From: Octadecabacter dasysiphoniae
GTDB taxonomy: Bacteria; Pseudomonadota; Alphaproteobacteria; Rhodobacterales; Rhodobacteraceae
Assembly (NCBI RefSeq): GCF_021532615.1
Contig: NZ_JAKGAQ010000002.1
Coordinates: forward strand, 534,501-598,500
Direction of reading: 5' to 3'
Length of the DNA stretch: 64,000 bases
In this document: positions 45,044-54,626 of the stretch, one piece after another
Numbering within the stretch: position 1 is the stretch's first letter
Layout of the letters: the number at the start of each line of letters is the position of its first letter
The notes under the pieces: generated by a model
Told to the model about the DNA's origin: nothing
Databases searched by the model: none
Seen by the model: only the letters and a program-made list of their open reading frames with translations
Position numbers and translations under genes: made by a program

Positions 45044-46549
45044 ATGAAGATCCGTTTAGCGACCAGTTTTATCGCCCTGTCTACAGCATTCGCCGTTCCG
45101 GCCTTTGCCGACGTCACAGCAGCCGATGTGCTGTCCAACCAAAAGGCATTTTATAGCGCATTGGGCGTTTCCCTAAGCGGAGAATTGTCCGGCGACACGT
45201 TCAGCAATCCGGAAATGAACATCGTCTTTCCGCAAGGCGTGGCCAGCATGCAAGTCATGATAAATGGCGACGTGACGATGGCGGACAATGGTGATGGAAG
45301 CGTTCTGATCACCTACCCGTCACCAATGACGCTGTCTGTGTCAGGTGGCGCTGAGGACGAGGGATCATTTTCGGTCGATATGACGATGACCCATGATGGA
45401 TACTCTGTTCTGGCATCCGGTGATCCAGGCGAAATTACATATATTGCCGACGCGCAGAACCTTCGCTTTGACGTGACCAACGCCCAAGCCGACGGCCCTA
45501 ATGCCGATGAATTCGAGATCGAGGGCGCGTTCACAATGGATTTCTGGACAGGCACGTCCACTGTCACCGAAGGCAATCTGATCAATTACACATCGACATC
45601 CGAGGTGGGTAATTCCGGTGCGGACTTTACGTACACGATCGACAATGTCGTATCCAAAAGCACTCAAAATACCCAACCTGTCCAATCCAATATCGATATG
45701 ATGCTGCCCGTGGGTGGGTCAGATGTAATGAACTTGTCGGCCGCCCTGCGCAACGGATTGAGCATTGCTCTCGAAACCACGGGCGCGGCTTCAACGTCAG
45801 TTTCGGAAACGACGTTGAACGGTGAGGTTATGAACCGCCAAGCCACAAGCACAGGCCCGCAAATTGCAGCATTGACCGTTAACGAAGATGGCCTCGCTGC
45901 GACCGCCGAAGCGGCTGATTTCGCAATGACGTTCAATGACCAGACGTTGTTCCCCGGCGATCTGGATTTCGCCATGGATCAAATCAGTGCGAATTACGAT
46001 GTTCCCCTGAACGCATCTGATGATCCGCAGGACTTCCGCATTGCGACCAGCATGCAGGGCCTGACACTCGGCGATACGATCTGGGGCCTGTTTGACCCCG
46101 CAGGCATCCTGCCGCGCGATCCGGCAGAGGTTTCGTTTGACGTAACAGGCAATGGCACCAACGGAACCGACTTCCTTGATTTCGCCGCCATGGCACAGAT
46201 GTTCGGCCCACCCGCGGTTGAAATTGATAACGTAACAATCGAAAACTTGCGTATCGCCGCTGTCGGCGCAGAAGCCACGGCAAAGGGCGCGATGACGTTT
46301 GACTGGACAGATTTCCAGACAATCCCCGGCATCGCCCGCCCCGAAGGCAAAGTGACGGTCAATCTGAACGGCGCGAATGCGTTGATGGACAACCTCGTTG
46401 CGATGGGGCTCATCCCAGAAGAGGAACTGATGATGCCACGTATGATGATGGGCATGTTCGCAACACCAGTGGGCGACGACATGCTTGAAACTGTGCTTGA
46501 GGTGAACAGCGAAGGCCACGTTTTGGCGAACGGCCAGCGTCTACAGTAA
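45044..46549 (+). CDS. DUF2125 protein, copy 2
   Basis: A 501-residue paralogue of the upstream gene with a signal peptide ending PAFADVTA. Overall layout, DTIWGLFDPAGILPRDPAEV (DTIWNLVDPQTILPREAVTV in copy 1) and the C-terminal MMPRMMMGMFATPVGDDML are shared. The N-terminal half has diverged most. Tandem arrangement and equal length point to gene duplication with retention. Function unknown. Confidence 0.88.
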   Translation: MKIRLATSFIALSTAFAVPAFADVTAADVLSNQKAFYSALGVSLSGELSGDTFSNPEMNIVFPQGVASMQVMINGDVTMADNGDGSVLITYPSPMTLSVSGGAEDEGSFSVDMTMTHDGYSVLASGDPGEITYIADAQNLRFDVTNAQADGPNADEFEIEGAFTMDFWTGTSTVTEGNLINYTSTSEVGNSGADFTYTIDNVVSKSTQNTQPVQSNIDMMLPVGGSDVMNLSAALRNGLSIALETTGAASTSVSETTLNGEVMNRQATSTGPQIAALTVNEDGLAATAEAADFAMTFNDQTLFPGDLDFAMDQISANYDVPLNASDDPQDFRIATSMQGLTLGDTIWGLFDPAGILPRDPAEVSFDVTGNGTNGTDFLDFAAMAQMFGPPAVEIDNVTIENLRIAAVGAEATAKGAMTFDWTDFQTIPGIARPEGKVTVNLNGANALMDNLVAMGLIPEEELMMPRMMMGMFATPVGDDMLETVLEVNSEGHVLANGQRLQ

Positions 46550-46559
46550 CGATAAATCC

Positions 46560-46585
46560 GGGCGGCGCGCACTTGCGGGCCGCCC
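46560..46585 (+). terminator. Hairpin after DUF2125 copy 2
   Basis: GGGCGGC (46560-46566) pairs with GCCGCCC (46579-46585). There is no T-run, so termination is uncertain. It sits in the same relative place as the hairpin after copy 1. Confidence 0.4.
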
Positions 46586-46623
46586 CAACACAAACTACCT
46601 CCGTCGCAAGCAAAGGAAGTTCC

Positions 46624-47970
46624 ATGACACGTACGCTTGCAGATTTGACCCAACGCCTGATTGATGCCGCCAAAGGTGCGGGCGCTGACAACGCCGATGC
46701 CGTCGCGATCTCGGGCACCTCCGTTAACATCGACGTTCGCAATTCTGTCCTAGAAGAAGCGCAGCGTTCTGAATCCACCGACATAGGGTTGCGTGTTTTT
46801 ATCGGCCATCGATCCGCCAACGTCAGCGCATCCGATACATCGGACCGCACAGTTGAAGAAATGGCGCACCGCGCTGTTGCAATGGCAAACGAAGCCCCCG
46901 AAGACCCGCATTCAGGCATCGCGGACGTGTCCCAGCTTGCGACGGACACAGACCCAGCACGCCTAGATCTTGTTGATGCAGGCGACGAACCCGACCCCGC
47001 GTGGCTCGAAGAACAGGCGCGTATCGCTGAATCCGCGGCGCAGGCGGTTGATGGTATCGCACAAGTTCAATCCGCGTCCGCCGGATACGGCCGCCGACAG
47101 GTCTACATGGCCGCAAGCAACGGATTTTCCGGCGGTTACGAAAGCACAGGCCATTCCCTATCCGCCGTCGCAATTTCCGGCGAGGGCACAGGAATGGAGC
47201 GCGATTACGATTTCGACAGCCGTATCCATTTGTCCGACATGCGCGACGCTGCCGAGATTGGCCGCGTCGCGGGGGAACGCGCCGTTGCCCGCCACGGCGC
47301 ACGCAAACCACAAACGGGCACGTATCCGGTGTTGTTTGATGAACGTATCGCAGGTTCCCTTATCGGGCATCTGTTGTCAGCCAGTAATGGCGCAATGATC
47401 GCGCGCGGGTCGTCTTGGCTGCTGGGCAAAAACGGGCAACGCGTTCTGCCAGAAGGCATGGATCTGATAGAAACGCCCCACCGCCCCCGCGTGTCCGGTT
47501 CACGGCTGTTTGACGGTGAAGGCCTGCCAACAGCGGAACGCAAAATCATCGACGATGGCGTCCTGACAGGTTGGACGCTCGACCTGGCGACAGCTCGCAA
47601 ACTGGGGCTGGAGAGCTCCGGATCAGCATCGCGCGGCACGTCTGGCCCACCGTCCCCATCCGTAGGCCACGTGACATTGACCCAAGGCGTCCAATCGCCA
47701 GAAGACATGATCCGCGATATGGGCACAGGGCTTTTGATTACGTCTATGATTGGGTCCACCATCAATCCTAACACAGGCGATTATTCCCGCGGTGCGTCCG
47801 GTTTCTGGGTTGAAAATGGCGAAATCGTTTACCCCGTCAACGAATGTACTGTGGCAGGCAATCTGCATGACATGCTTGCGCGGATCGTCCCCGCGAACGA
47901 TGCACGCACGCATATCAGCCGCGTTATCCCCAGCCTGATGATTGACGGGATGACCCTCGCAGGTGCGTGA
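46624..47970 (+). CDS. pmbA: TldE/PmbA metalloprotease-family protein
   Basis: A 448-residue PmbA/TldE protein, which with TldD forms a heterodimeric protease known to mature microcin B17 and to act on other peptides. Typical segments are ESTDIGLRVFIGHRSANVSASD, YPVLFDERIAGSLIGHLLSASNGAMIARGSSWL, and SRGASGFWVENGEIVYPVNECTVAGNL at the C-terminus. No tldD is in the window. ATG 46624 follows AAGGAAG. Overlaps the next gene by eight bases. Confidence 0.93.
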   Translation: MTRTLADLTQRLIDAAKGAGADNADAVAISGTSVNIDVRNSVLEEAQRSESTDIGLRVFIGHRSANVSASDTSDRTVEEMAHRAVAMANEAPEDPHSGIADVSQLATDTDPARLDLVDAGDEPDPAWLEEQARIAESAAQAVDGIAQVQSASAGYGRRQVYMAASNGFSGGYESTGHSLSAVAISGEGTGMERDYDFDSRIHLSDMRDAAEIGRVAGERAVARHGARKPQTGTYPVLFDERIAGSLIGHLLSASNGAMIARGSSWLLGKNGQRVLPEGMDLIETPHRPRVSGSRLFDGEGLPTAERKIIDDGVLTGWTLDLATARKLGLESSGSASRGTSGPPSPSVGHVTLTQGVQSPEDMIRDMGTGLLITSMIGSTINPNTGDYSRGASGFWVENGEIVYPVNECTVAGNLHDMLARIVPANDARTHISRVIPSLMIDGMTLAGA

Positions 47971-48727
47971 CCTCGAACTTCTCATCAATGCGGCACGCGA
48001 TGCGGGGGATATCGCACGCGGGTATTTCAACGCCTCGCCCGAAGTCTGGGAAAAATCCGGCGGCCAAGGCCCCGTAACCGAGGCCGACCTGCACGTGAAC
48101 CGCCAGCTTGAGGCAGACCTTCAAGCGGCGCGCCCTGATTACGGCTGGCTGTCCGAGGAAACCGAAGACGGCGATGCCCGCCTGAAAACCGAACGACAGT
48201 TCATTATCGATCCCATAGATGGCACCCGGGCGTTCATCGAAGGCAGCAAAGACTGGGCCCATTCGATTGCCATCACCGAAAACGGAAAACCTGTCGCTGC
48301 GGTGATTTACCTGCCCATGCGGGATTTGATGTATGCCGCCGAGATCGGCAAAGGTGCGACCTGTAACAACGACCCCATCTTTGCGACGAATGACAAACCG
48401 ATCGACACGGCCACGGTCCTGTCCAACAAACCAAATGTTGACCCGAAACACTGGGCAGGGGCAGTTCCGCCGTTCAAGCGCACATTCCGCTCCTCTCTTG
48501 CGTACCGCCTTGCGCTTGTGGCGCAGGGACGGTTTGACGCGATGCTTACATTGCGGCCCACTTGGGAATGGGATGTCGCCGCCGGTGCATTGATCGTCAC
48601 AGAAGCTGGCGGCATCGCGAGCGATCAAAAGGGCGGTCCGGCCTTGTTCAACAACCCCCATCCGCAAATCAACGGCATGGTCGCGGCAGGCGGAATCCAT
48701 AGCACTTTGATAACTGCGTTGGTGTGA
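47963..48727 (+). CDS. Inositol monophosphatase/CysQ-type phosphatase
   Basis: A 254-residue lithium-sensitive-type phosphatase. Metal-binding motifs are present: GPVTEADL, WLSEET, the hallmark IDPIDGTRAF and WEWDVAAGALIVTEAGG. Likely substrates are 3'-phosphoadenosine 5'-phosphate (sulfate assimilation, CysQ) or inositol phosphates; the sequence alone does not decide. The GTG start overlaps pmbA by eight bases. Confidence 0.87.
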   Translation: MRDLELLINAARDAGDIARGYFNASPEVWEKSGGQGPVTEADLHVNRQLEADLQAARPDYGWLSEETEDGDARLKTERQFIIDPIDGTRAFIEGSKDWAHSIAITENGKPVAAVIYLPMRDLMYAAEIGKGATCNNDPIFATNDKPIDTATVLSNKPNVDPKHWAGAVPPFKRTFRSSLAYRLALVAQGRFDAMLTLRPTWEWDVAAGALIVTEAGGIASDQKGGPALFNNPHPQINGMVAAGGIHSTLITALV

Positions 48728-48793
48728 TCTGCTTTACGCGCAGCGCCCCCTCCAATAGGGTCTGCGCAACGTAATTTGACCGGTAGGTATCCC

Positions 48794-49036
48794 ATGGCAC
48801 AACGTCTGCACCTCGTCTTTGGTGGCGAACTCATCGACCCAACCAAGAACGCTTTTAAGGACGTCGATGACATCCACGTCGTGGGCATGTTCGCGGATTA
48901 CGAAAGCGCGTTCAACGCCTGGAAGGCAGAGGCCCAAAAGACCGTAGACAATGCCCACATGCGTTATTTCATCGCGCACATTCACCGCCTGCGCGACGAA
49001 GCGGCTGAAACGTCTGCGACTGAAGAACTCGGTTAA
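48794..49036 (+). CDS. DUF4170 protein
   Basis: An 80-residue soluble protein. QRLHLVFGGELIDPTKNAFKDVDDIHVVGMFADYESAFNAWKAEAQ matches the DUF4170 family, seen in alphaproteobacteria next to kdtA as here. Function unknown. ATG 48794 is preferred to TTG 48776; TAGGT is near the right distance. Confidence 0.87.
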   Translation: MAQRLHLVFGGELIDPTKNAFKDVDDIHVVGMFADYESAFNAWKAEAQKTVDNAHMRYFIAHIHRLRDEAAETSATEELG

Positions 49037-49054
49037 AAAGGGGGCGCGGGTCCA

Positions 49055-50179
49055 GTGATTTGGGTGCATTGCGGTGACGCGAGCGAGATCACAACGACCC
49101 TGTCGCTGGCCAACCGCCTGATCGAACACAGTGACGCTGCGGATGTCTTGGTAACGTGTGATGCCCCGCACCTTAGCGCATTCGAAACCTTGCCGAGCGA
49201 CGTTATTTGCGTCGAAGTCCCATCGGACAGCCCAACGAAATGCCGTGCCTTTCTGGACAAATGGGGGCCGAGCTATCTGATCTGGAACGGTGGCGCCCTG
49301 CGACCCGCGTTGTTGCGACAAGTCGAACGATCTGGCATTGCCGCCACGCTTATCAACGCGCGGAATGCGGGCCTTATTCCCGGTGGATCACGTTGGTTAC
49401 CACGGGCCACGCGCAGTGCTGTTTCCCCGTTCCACCGCATCCTGACAGCAGACGGTGCGACCGCCACGCGATTGATGCGCGGCGGGGTCGCGGCTGAACA
49501 GGTTGAGGCCACAGGCCCGATCCTCGAAGAACCCATCCCCCTTCCGCACGATCAATATGAACTGACAGTGATGGCCGAAGCCTTTGGCGCGCGACCAATG
49601 TGGCTTGCAGCCGACGTCGTGCAAAGCGAAGTCGTGCATATGGCAGCAGCACACATGGCGGCATCGCGCAAAAGCCACCGTTTGATTATGGTCTTGTCGC
49701 CGCGCGACATCGGCGATGGCCCCAAATCGGCGCAAGTTTTACGGGATGCGGGGTTCAGAGTAGGTGTACGATCCGAAGGCGATGATCCAGAACCGGAACA
49801 CCAAGTATACGTCGCGGATCTGCCAGATGAATTGGGCCTGTGGTATCGCCTTGTGCCGCTGACTTTTATGGGTGGCACCATGAGCGGAGGCGGCGCATCG
49901 TCGCCTTTCGAACCGATCCTGCTCGGCTCTGCAGTGGTTCATGGCACCCGAAAATCGCCCCACCAGACACGGTTTGAACGACTGGCGAGCGTACAGGCCT
50001 GCCGCGAAATCCGATCTGCATCGGAACTTGGAATCGCCATCAGCGTCCTGATCTCACCTGAGCAGACGGCCCGTATGGCCCTCGCGGGGTGGGACGAAAT
50101 CACACATAACGCCGAAACAATAAATCGATTGATAGAGACGGCGATGCACGGTGTAGCACGTCCGGAAGGCGCGCCATGA
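49055..50179 (+). CDS. KdtA/WaaA-like Kdo transferase family glycosyltransferase, divergent
   Basis: A 374-residue GT-B-type protein. It resembles 3-deoxy-D-manno-octulosonate transferases: IWVHCGDASEI at the N-terminus, LINARNAGLIPGG, RILTADGATATRLMRGG, and MGGTMSGGGASSPFEPILLG near the C-terminus. The membrane anchor of WaaA is missing, and the usual ETELWPN motif reads IWNGGALRPALL, losing both acidic residues. It lies in the DUF4170-kdtA-lpxK order. It is probably a Kdo or sugar transferase of lipid A, but the divergence leaves activity open. GTG start. Confidence 0.75.
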   Translation: MIWVHCGDASEITTTLSLANRLIEHSDAADVLVTCDAPHLSAFETLPSDVICVEVPSDSPTKCRAFLDKWGPSYLIWNGGALRPALLRQVERSGIAATLINARNAGLIPGGSRWLPRATRSAVSPFHRILTADGATATRLMRGGVAAEQVEATGPILEEPIPLPHDQYELTVMAEAFGARPMWLAADVVQSEVVHMAAAHMAASRKSHRLIMVLSPRDIGDGPKSAQVLRDAGFRVGVRSEGDDPEPEHQVYVADLPDELGLWYRLVPLTFMGGTMSGGGASSPFEPILLGSAVVHGTRKSPHQTRFERLASVQACREIRSASELGIAISVLISPEQTARMALAGWDEITHNAETINRLIETAMHGVARPEGAP

Positions 50180-51162
50180 AGCCACCCCTGTTCTGGTACA
50201 AAAATCGCAGCCTGCCGGGGTTGATTCTGTCTCCTCTCGGGGCGTTGTACGCTGCTGCAACCGCACGCCGTGTGCGTCAAAAGCCAAGCCACACGGCGAC
50301 CATTCCGGTGATCTGTATCGGCAATATCAATGCAGGCGGCACAGGAAAAACCCCGACTGCAATTGCTTTGGCCCAACGGCTGACCGACATGGGCCAAACA
50401 CCGCATATTGTCAGCCGCGGATATGGCGGGTCCATCGTGGGGCCGATCAGGGTCGATCCTTCAACTCACGCTGCGGGAGACGTTGGAGATGAACCTTTGA
50501 TGTTGTCTTCTTTCGCGCCGACTTGGGTATCCAAGGATCGCGCCACGGGGGTCAAAACGGCAGAGGCCGCAGGCGCGTCTGTGATTTTGATGGACGACGG
50601 ATTTCAAAACCCGAGTGTTCACAAAGACCTGCAAATTGTTGTGGTTGACGCGATCAAGGGGTTCGGAAACGGGCTCACCATGCCCGCCGGCCCTTTGCGT
50701 GAACCGGTAAACGCTGGGTTGGCGCGGGCTGATGCTGTTCTTGCGATTGGCCCTGAATCTGCGCGCCAAGCCTTTACGCCAGACCTTCCCGATCATTGCG
50801 TGCGCTTGAACGGACAACTTGATGCTTTGGCGACGGGCATGCCGTGGGGCAATCTTCCTGTGCTCGCTTTCGCAGGCATCGGCCACCCTGAAAAATTCTT
50901 TGCAACGCTCAAATCATTGGGCGCGAATGTGGTGCGCAGCGAACCTTTGTCTGATCACCAACCATTCACCGATGCACTTCTAAAACGACTAGAGGCCGAG
51001 GCCAGTGCACAAGGGCTAAACCTCGTGACAACGGAAAAGGATGCCGTCCGCCTGCCGGATCATTTTCGCGCGAAAGTACTGGTTTTGCCGGTGCGCCTGT
51101 CTTTGAACGACTGGGCCCCGCTGGATGAAAAGATGGCGGCGCTGGGGATCACTCAGAAATAA
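50176..51162 (+). CDS. lpxK: Tetraacyldisaccharide 4'-kinase
   Basis: A 328-residue inner-membrane kinase that adds the 4' phosphate to lipid A precursor. Walker A is in GNINAGGTGKTPTAIALA (about residue 52); SRGYGG, VGDEPLMLSS, MDDGFQNPSVHKDL and the C-terminal LVTTEKDAVRLP are the LpxK pattern. ATGA overlaps the upstream glycosyltransferase stop. Confidence 0.94.
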   Translation: MKPPLFWYKNRSLPGLILSPLGALYAAATARRVRQKPSHTATIPVICIGNINAGGTGKTPTAIALAQRLTDMGQTPHIVSRGYGGSIVGPIRVDPSTHAAGDVGDEPLMLSSFAPTWVSKDRATGVKTAEAAGASVILMDDGFQNPSVHKDLQIVVVDAIKGFGNGLTMPAGPLREPVNAGLARADAVLAIGPESARQAFTPDLPDHCVRLNGQLDALATGMPWGNLPVLAFAGIGHPEKFFATLKSLGANVVRSEPLSDHQPFTDALLKRLEAEASAQGLNLVTTEKDAVRLPDHFRAKVLVLPVRLSLNDWAPLDEKMAALGITQK

Positions 51163-52273
51163 TGTCCTGATCCTGCCCCAATGTCGGGGCCGGTCTATCC
51201 AGCGCCAAATCCGCATCAGAAAACCGCATCGGTGGGCGCACTGACGGGGCACTTTCCAGATCAAGCCGTAATTGCCGCGCAATGACCTGCGGGTCCGCAA
51301 ACACATCTTCAAACGTATTGATCGGGCCTGCGGGAACGCCACTGCCTTCGCAAGCCGCAAGAACATCTGACTTCGTCCATACCAGCATCCGTTCCGCCAG
51401 CAACGGCACCAGAATTTCACGATGTTCAAGGCGCGCAGGATTGGTCGCAAAGCGCGGATCAGTGCCCAAGGCATCTAACCCCAGCAGGGCACAAAATTTA
51501 CGAAACTGGCTGTCATTGCCCACAGCGATAATCACATGCCCGTCTGCACAATCAAACACCTGATAGGGAACGATATTGGGATGGGCATTGCCAAGCCGCT
51601 GGGGGGACACGCCAGTCGCCAGAAAATTCATCGCTTGGTTCGCGGTCGTCGCAACGGCCACATCCAACAGTGCCAGATCAATATGTTGCCCCTGCCCCGT
51701 GGAATGACGCTGGTGCACCGCTGCAAGGATCGCGTTGCTTGCATAAAGGCCGGTAAAGATATCCGTAACAGCAACGCCCACCTTTTGCGGCTGCCCATCA
51801 GGATCACCCGTCACGGACATCAGCCCGGACATCCCTTGAATGATGTAATCGTATCCGGCGCGGTTGGCATAAGGACCATTCTGACCAAATCCGGTAATGG
51901 AACAATAGATCAGCCGCGGGTGTGTCTTTTTCAAAGTCGCATAATCCAGCCCGTATTTGGCCAAACCACCAACCTTGAAGTTTTCGATAACAACATCCGC
52001 ATCGGACAAAAGCCGCAGCAACGCGGCCTTACCCTCGTCGGTACGGAAATCAATCACGACGGATTTCTTGCCACGATTACAGCCATGAAAATAGGCCGCA
52101 GATGCTTCGCCTTCATGTTCGATAAATGGCGGGCCCCAACGGCGCGTATCATCACCCTCGGGGGCCTCGACCTTGATAACCTCAGCGCCCATATCCGCCA
52201 AAAGCTGGCCAGCCCACGGACCCGCAAGAATGCGGGCCAGTTCAACAACCTTAAGACCCGCCAGCGGTGTCAT
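51149..52273 (-). CDS. CaiB/BaiF family III CoA-transferase
   Basis: A 374-residue type III acyl-CoA transferase. LAGLKVVELARILAGPWAGQLLADMGAEVIKVE is the standard N-terminus and the nucleophilic Asp lies in VGVAVTDIFTGLYAS. Acceptor unknown. Its last 14 bases overlap convergent lpxK; the start shares an A with the dsbA-like stop (TGATG). Confidence 0.9.
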   Translation of the reverse strand: MTPLAGLKVVELARILAGPWAGQLLADMGAEVIKVEAPEGDDTRRWGPPFIEHEGEASAAYFHGCNRGKKSVVIDFRTDEGKAALLRLLSDADVVIENFKVGGLAKYGLDYATLKKTHPRLIYCSITGFGQNGPYANRAGYDYIIQGMSGLMSVTGDPDGQPQKVGVAVTDIFTGLYASNAILAAVHQRHSTGQGQHIDLALLDVAVATTANQAMNFLATGVSPQRLGNAHPNIVPYQVFDCADGHVIIAVGNDSQFRKFCALLGLDALGTDPRFATNPARLEHREILVPLLAERMLVWTKSDVLAACEGSGVPAGPINTFEDVFADPQVIARQLRLDLESAPSVRPPMRFSDADLALDRPAPTLGQDQDIISE

Positions 52274-52932
52274 CAGTTGGATTCAGCAAGCTTTTCGTCA
52301 AGCACGGCAGAAAAATCTGCGTAATTCATGTTCGAATATTTTTCACCATTAATGAAAAACGTCGGCGTACCCTGCACGTCATCCGCATCTGCATTTGAAC
52401 GATACCACGCCATCAATTCTTGCGCCTGATCCGCGTCCGCCATGCACACGTCAAGTTCAGCGTCGCTTAGACCCGCGACTTTGCCAATGTTACGCAGTGC
52501 CGCAGAAATCGCCGCACCATCACCAGCCCGCGCCCAGCCTTGTTGGTTTTCATAAAGCAGGTTGGAAATACCGAAGAACCGCATTTCCCCACCGCAACGG
52601 GCAACCATGGATGCCCAAAGGCCCGGCTGGTCAAAATAGACTTCGCGGTAGGTGAACCCGATCAGACCAGTGTCGATATAGTTTTCCTTGATCTGCTGGT
52701 ATTGATTGGCATGAAACGACGCACAGTGTGGGCACGTGTAGGACGCGTATTCCAACACCTGAACGGACGCATCTGGGTTGCCCTGAATCATTTCGACAAC
52801 GTCAAAATTCGAGGCAGTTTCAGTGCTCGCGATTGTTGTTGTGGGGCCCGTGTCACGGTTCATAAACCACGCACCGCCTGCAACGGCGACGATTGCGACA
52901 ACAGCAACGGAGGAAAGGACGGATTTATTCAT
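52273..52932 (-). CDS. DsbA-like thiol:disulfide oxidoreductase
   Basis: A 219-residue periplasmic protein. The N-terminal hydrophobic segment (residues 5-24) may be a signal anchor. CPHC in YASYTCPHCASFH is the active site, with VQGTPTFFINGEKY (cis-Pro) at the C-terminus. The insertion between them is helical. Acts in disulfide formation or isomerisation. Lies between DciA and the CoA-transferase in one minus-strand run. Confidence 0.9.
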   Translation of the reverse strand: MNKSVLSSVAVVAIVAVAGGAWFMNRDTGPTTTIASTETASNFDVVEMIQGNPDASVQVLEYASYTCPHCASFHANQYQQIKENYIDTGLIGFTYREVYFDQPGLWASMVARCGGEMRFFGISNLLYENQQGWARAGDGAAISAALRNIGKVAGLSDAELDVCMADADQAQELMAWYRSNADADDVQGTPTFFINGEKYSNMNYADFSAVLDEKLAESN

Positions 52933-52943
52933 GGATTACTCTT

Positions 52944-53459
52944 TCAAGTCTTTGAAGGACGTTTGCTTATGACATTTGCGCCCAAAGCCGCGAGGGCCGC
53001 GCGCAGGTCTTCATTTTCTACGGGCTTGGCGAGGGTTTCCGCTGCCGCCCGTGCTTCTGGTTTCGGGCCGCGTGGCGTTTTCACACCGTGATCAAAGGCC
53101 AGCTGACCTTCTGCGAAACCCGTTGCGGCTGTTTGTGTGATTCTGATCCGCGCGATGGCGTTATAGCCATAACAGGCATTTACCTTTTCGCGGATTTGTT
53201 CTTTTTGCATCTCGAGCATCGGCGCTTGTGCGCCAGACGTCAGCACCGTCAACGTCGCGCCAAACCCGCCTTTTGCGTACCCAACATCAACAGGATGCGC
53301 GATCTTGGCAGTTGCTTCACCCACGATTTCCGCCCAATGGGTCAGAACGCGCGACTGCGAAAATCCACGCGTCTCTGTGGCCCCCCGGATGCGTTTTTGC
53401 ACCAGAGTCACAGCACGAGAGAATCCGCGCGTTTTTGATGTGGGACGTGGCTGTTTCAT
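52944..53459 (-). CDS. DUF721 / DciA-like protein
   Basis: A 171-residue basic protein with a DUF721 domain (VLTHWAEIVGEATAKIAHPVDVGY). DciA proteins load or interact with the DnaB helicase in bacteria lacking DnaC. ATG 53459 is preferred to GTG 53465. Divergent from mutY with a 68-base gap. The order dsbA-like, DUF721, mutY is common in Rhodobacteraceae. Confidence 0.85.
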   Translation of the reverse strand: MKQPRPTSKTRGFSRAVTLVQKRIRGATETRGFSQSRVLTHWAEIVGEATAKIAHPVDVGYAKGGFGATLTVLTSGAQAPMLEMQKEQIREKVNACYGYNAIARIRITQTAATGFAEGQLAFDHGVKTPRGPKPEARAAAETLAKPVENEDLRAALAALGANVISKRPSKT

Positions 53460-53527
53460 ATTCACGCGCTACTCTAAACCCTATGGGCAGCAACGCCAGA
53501 GAAACCACTATCAAAGGGTCATAAACA

Positions 53528-54580
53528 TTGCGTGACATAACCGCACCCCTACTGGATTGGTACGACGTCCATGCGCGCGAAATGCCGTGGCGTGTAATGC
53601 CCGACGATCGCAAGGCTGGTGTCATGCCCAACCCATACGCCGTTTGGCTGTCAGAGGTAATGTTGCAGCAAACCACTGTTGCCGCGGTTCGCCAATACCA
53701 CCAGAAATTTACACGGATCTGGCCGACTGTGGCGGAATTAGCCGCAGCTGAGGATGCGGATGTAATGGCTGCTTGGGCGGGGCTTGGCTATTACGCCCGC
53801 GCGCGCAACTTGTTGAAATGCGCCCGCGCAGTCGTGGCAGACCACGGCGGAGCGTTCCCACAAACCTACGACGACCTGATCACATTGCCAGGCATCGGCC
53901 CCTACACGGCCGCCGCTATATCAGCGATTGCCTTTGATGAAGTTTCTACAGTTCTAGACGGCAACGTCGAACGTGTCATGGCACGGCTTTATGACGATCA
54001 CACACCCTTGCCCGCCGCCAAACCCGTGCTGATGGATTATGCCCAGCGCCACACATCCAACGAACGCCCGGGCGACTACGCCCAAGCCGTGATGGATCTA
54101 GGTGCGACGATCTGCACCCCGAAATCCCCGGCCTGCGGGATTTGCCCGATTATGGTTGAATGCGCCGCCCGCGCCGCAGGCAGTCAAACTGAATTGCCAA
54201 AGAAGACTCCTAAGAAACCCAAACCAACGCGCCATGGCATTGCCTATATCGCACGGCGCGCTGACGGTGCTTGGCTGCTTGAGACGCGGCCAGACAAGGG
54301 GCTTCTCGGGGGGATGCTCGGCTGGCCGACGACAGAATGGGGCGACGCGCCTGACGAATACGAACCCATTTCGGCAGATTGGATCGAATCAGACACCGAA
54401 GCGCGTCATACATTTACGCACTTTAACCTCGTCTTAAGGGTGCAGACCGCATGGTTGCCCCAAGACGCATCGCCAAACCGTGGACAATTCATGCCTGAAG
54501 ACACCTTTAGCCCCAGCGCGCTGCCAACAGTGATGCAGAAGGCCTACACATTGGCCGCTGCGACGCTACGGCCTGTTTGA
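53528..54580 (+). CDS. mutY: A/G-specific adenine glycosylase MutY
   Basis: A 350-residue repair enzyme removing adenine opposite 8-oxoguanine. Catalytic Glu in LSEVMLQQTTV, helix-hairpin-helix LPGIGPYTAAAI, catalytic Asp in VLDGNVERVMARL, and the iron-sulfur ligands C-x6-C-x2-C-x5-C in CTPKSPACGICPIMVEC. The C-terminal NUDIX-like domain (GLLGGMLGWPTTEWG) recognises 8-oxoG. The start is TTG 53528, the only codon that gives the full WYDVHAREMPWR start. Confidence 0.95.
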   Translation: MRDITAPLLDWYDVHAREMPWRVMPDDRKAGVMPNPYAVWLSEVMLQQTTVAAVRQYHQKFTRIWPTVAELAAAEDADVMAAWAGLGYYARARNLLKCARAVVADHGGAFPQTYDDLITLPGIGPYTAAAISAIAFDEVSTVLDGNVERVMARLYDDHTPLPAAKPVLMDYAQRHTSNERPGDYAQAVMDLGATICTPKSPACGICPIMVECAARAAGSQTELPKKTPKKPKPTRHGIAYIARRADGAWLLETRPDKGLLGGMLGWPTTEWGDAPDEYEPISADWIESDTEARHTFTHFNLVLRVQTAWLPQDASPNRGQFMPEDTFSPSALPTVMQKAYTLAAATLRPV

Positions 54581-54626
54581 GGGTCAGCTGCAAACCTCTA
54601 TATTGCACCCAAACAGGAGCATCTGA

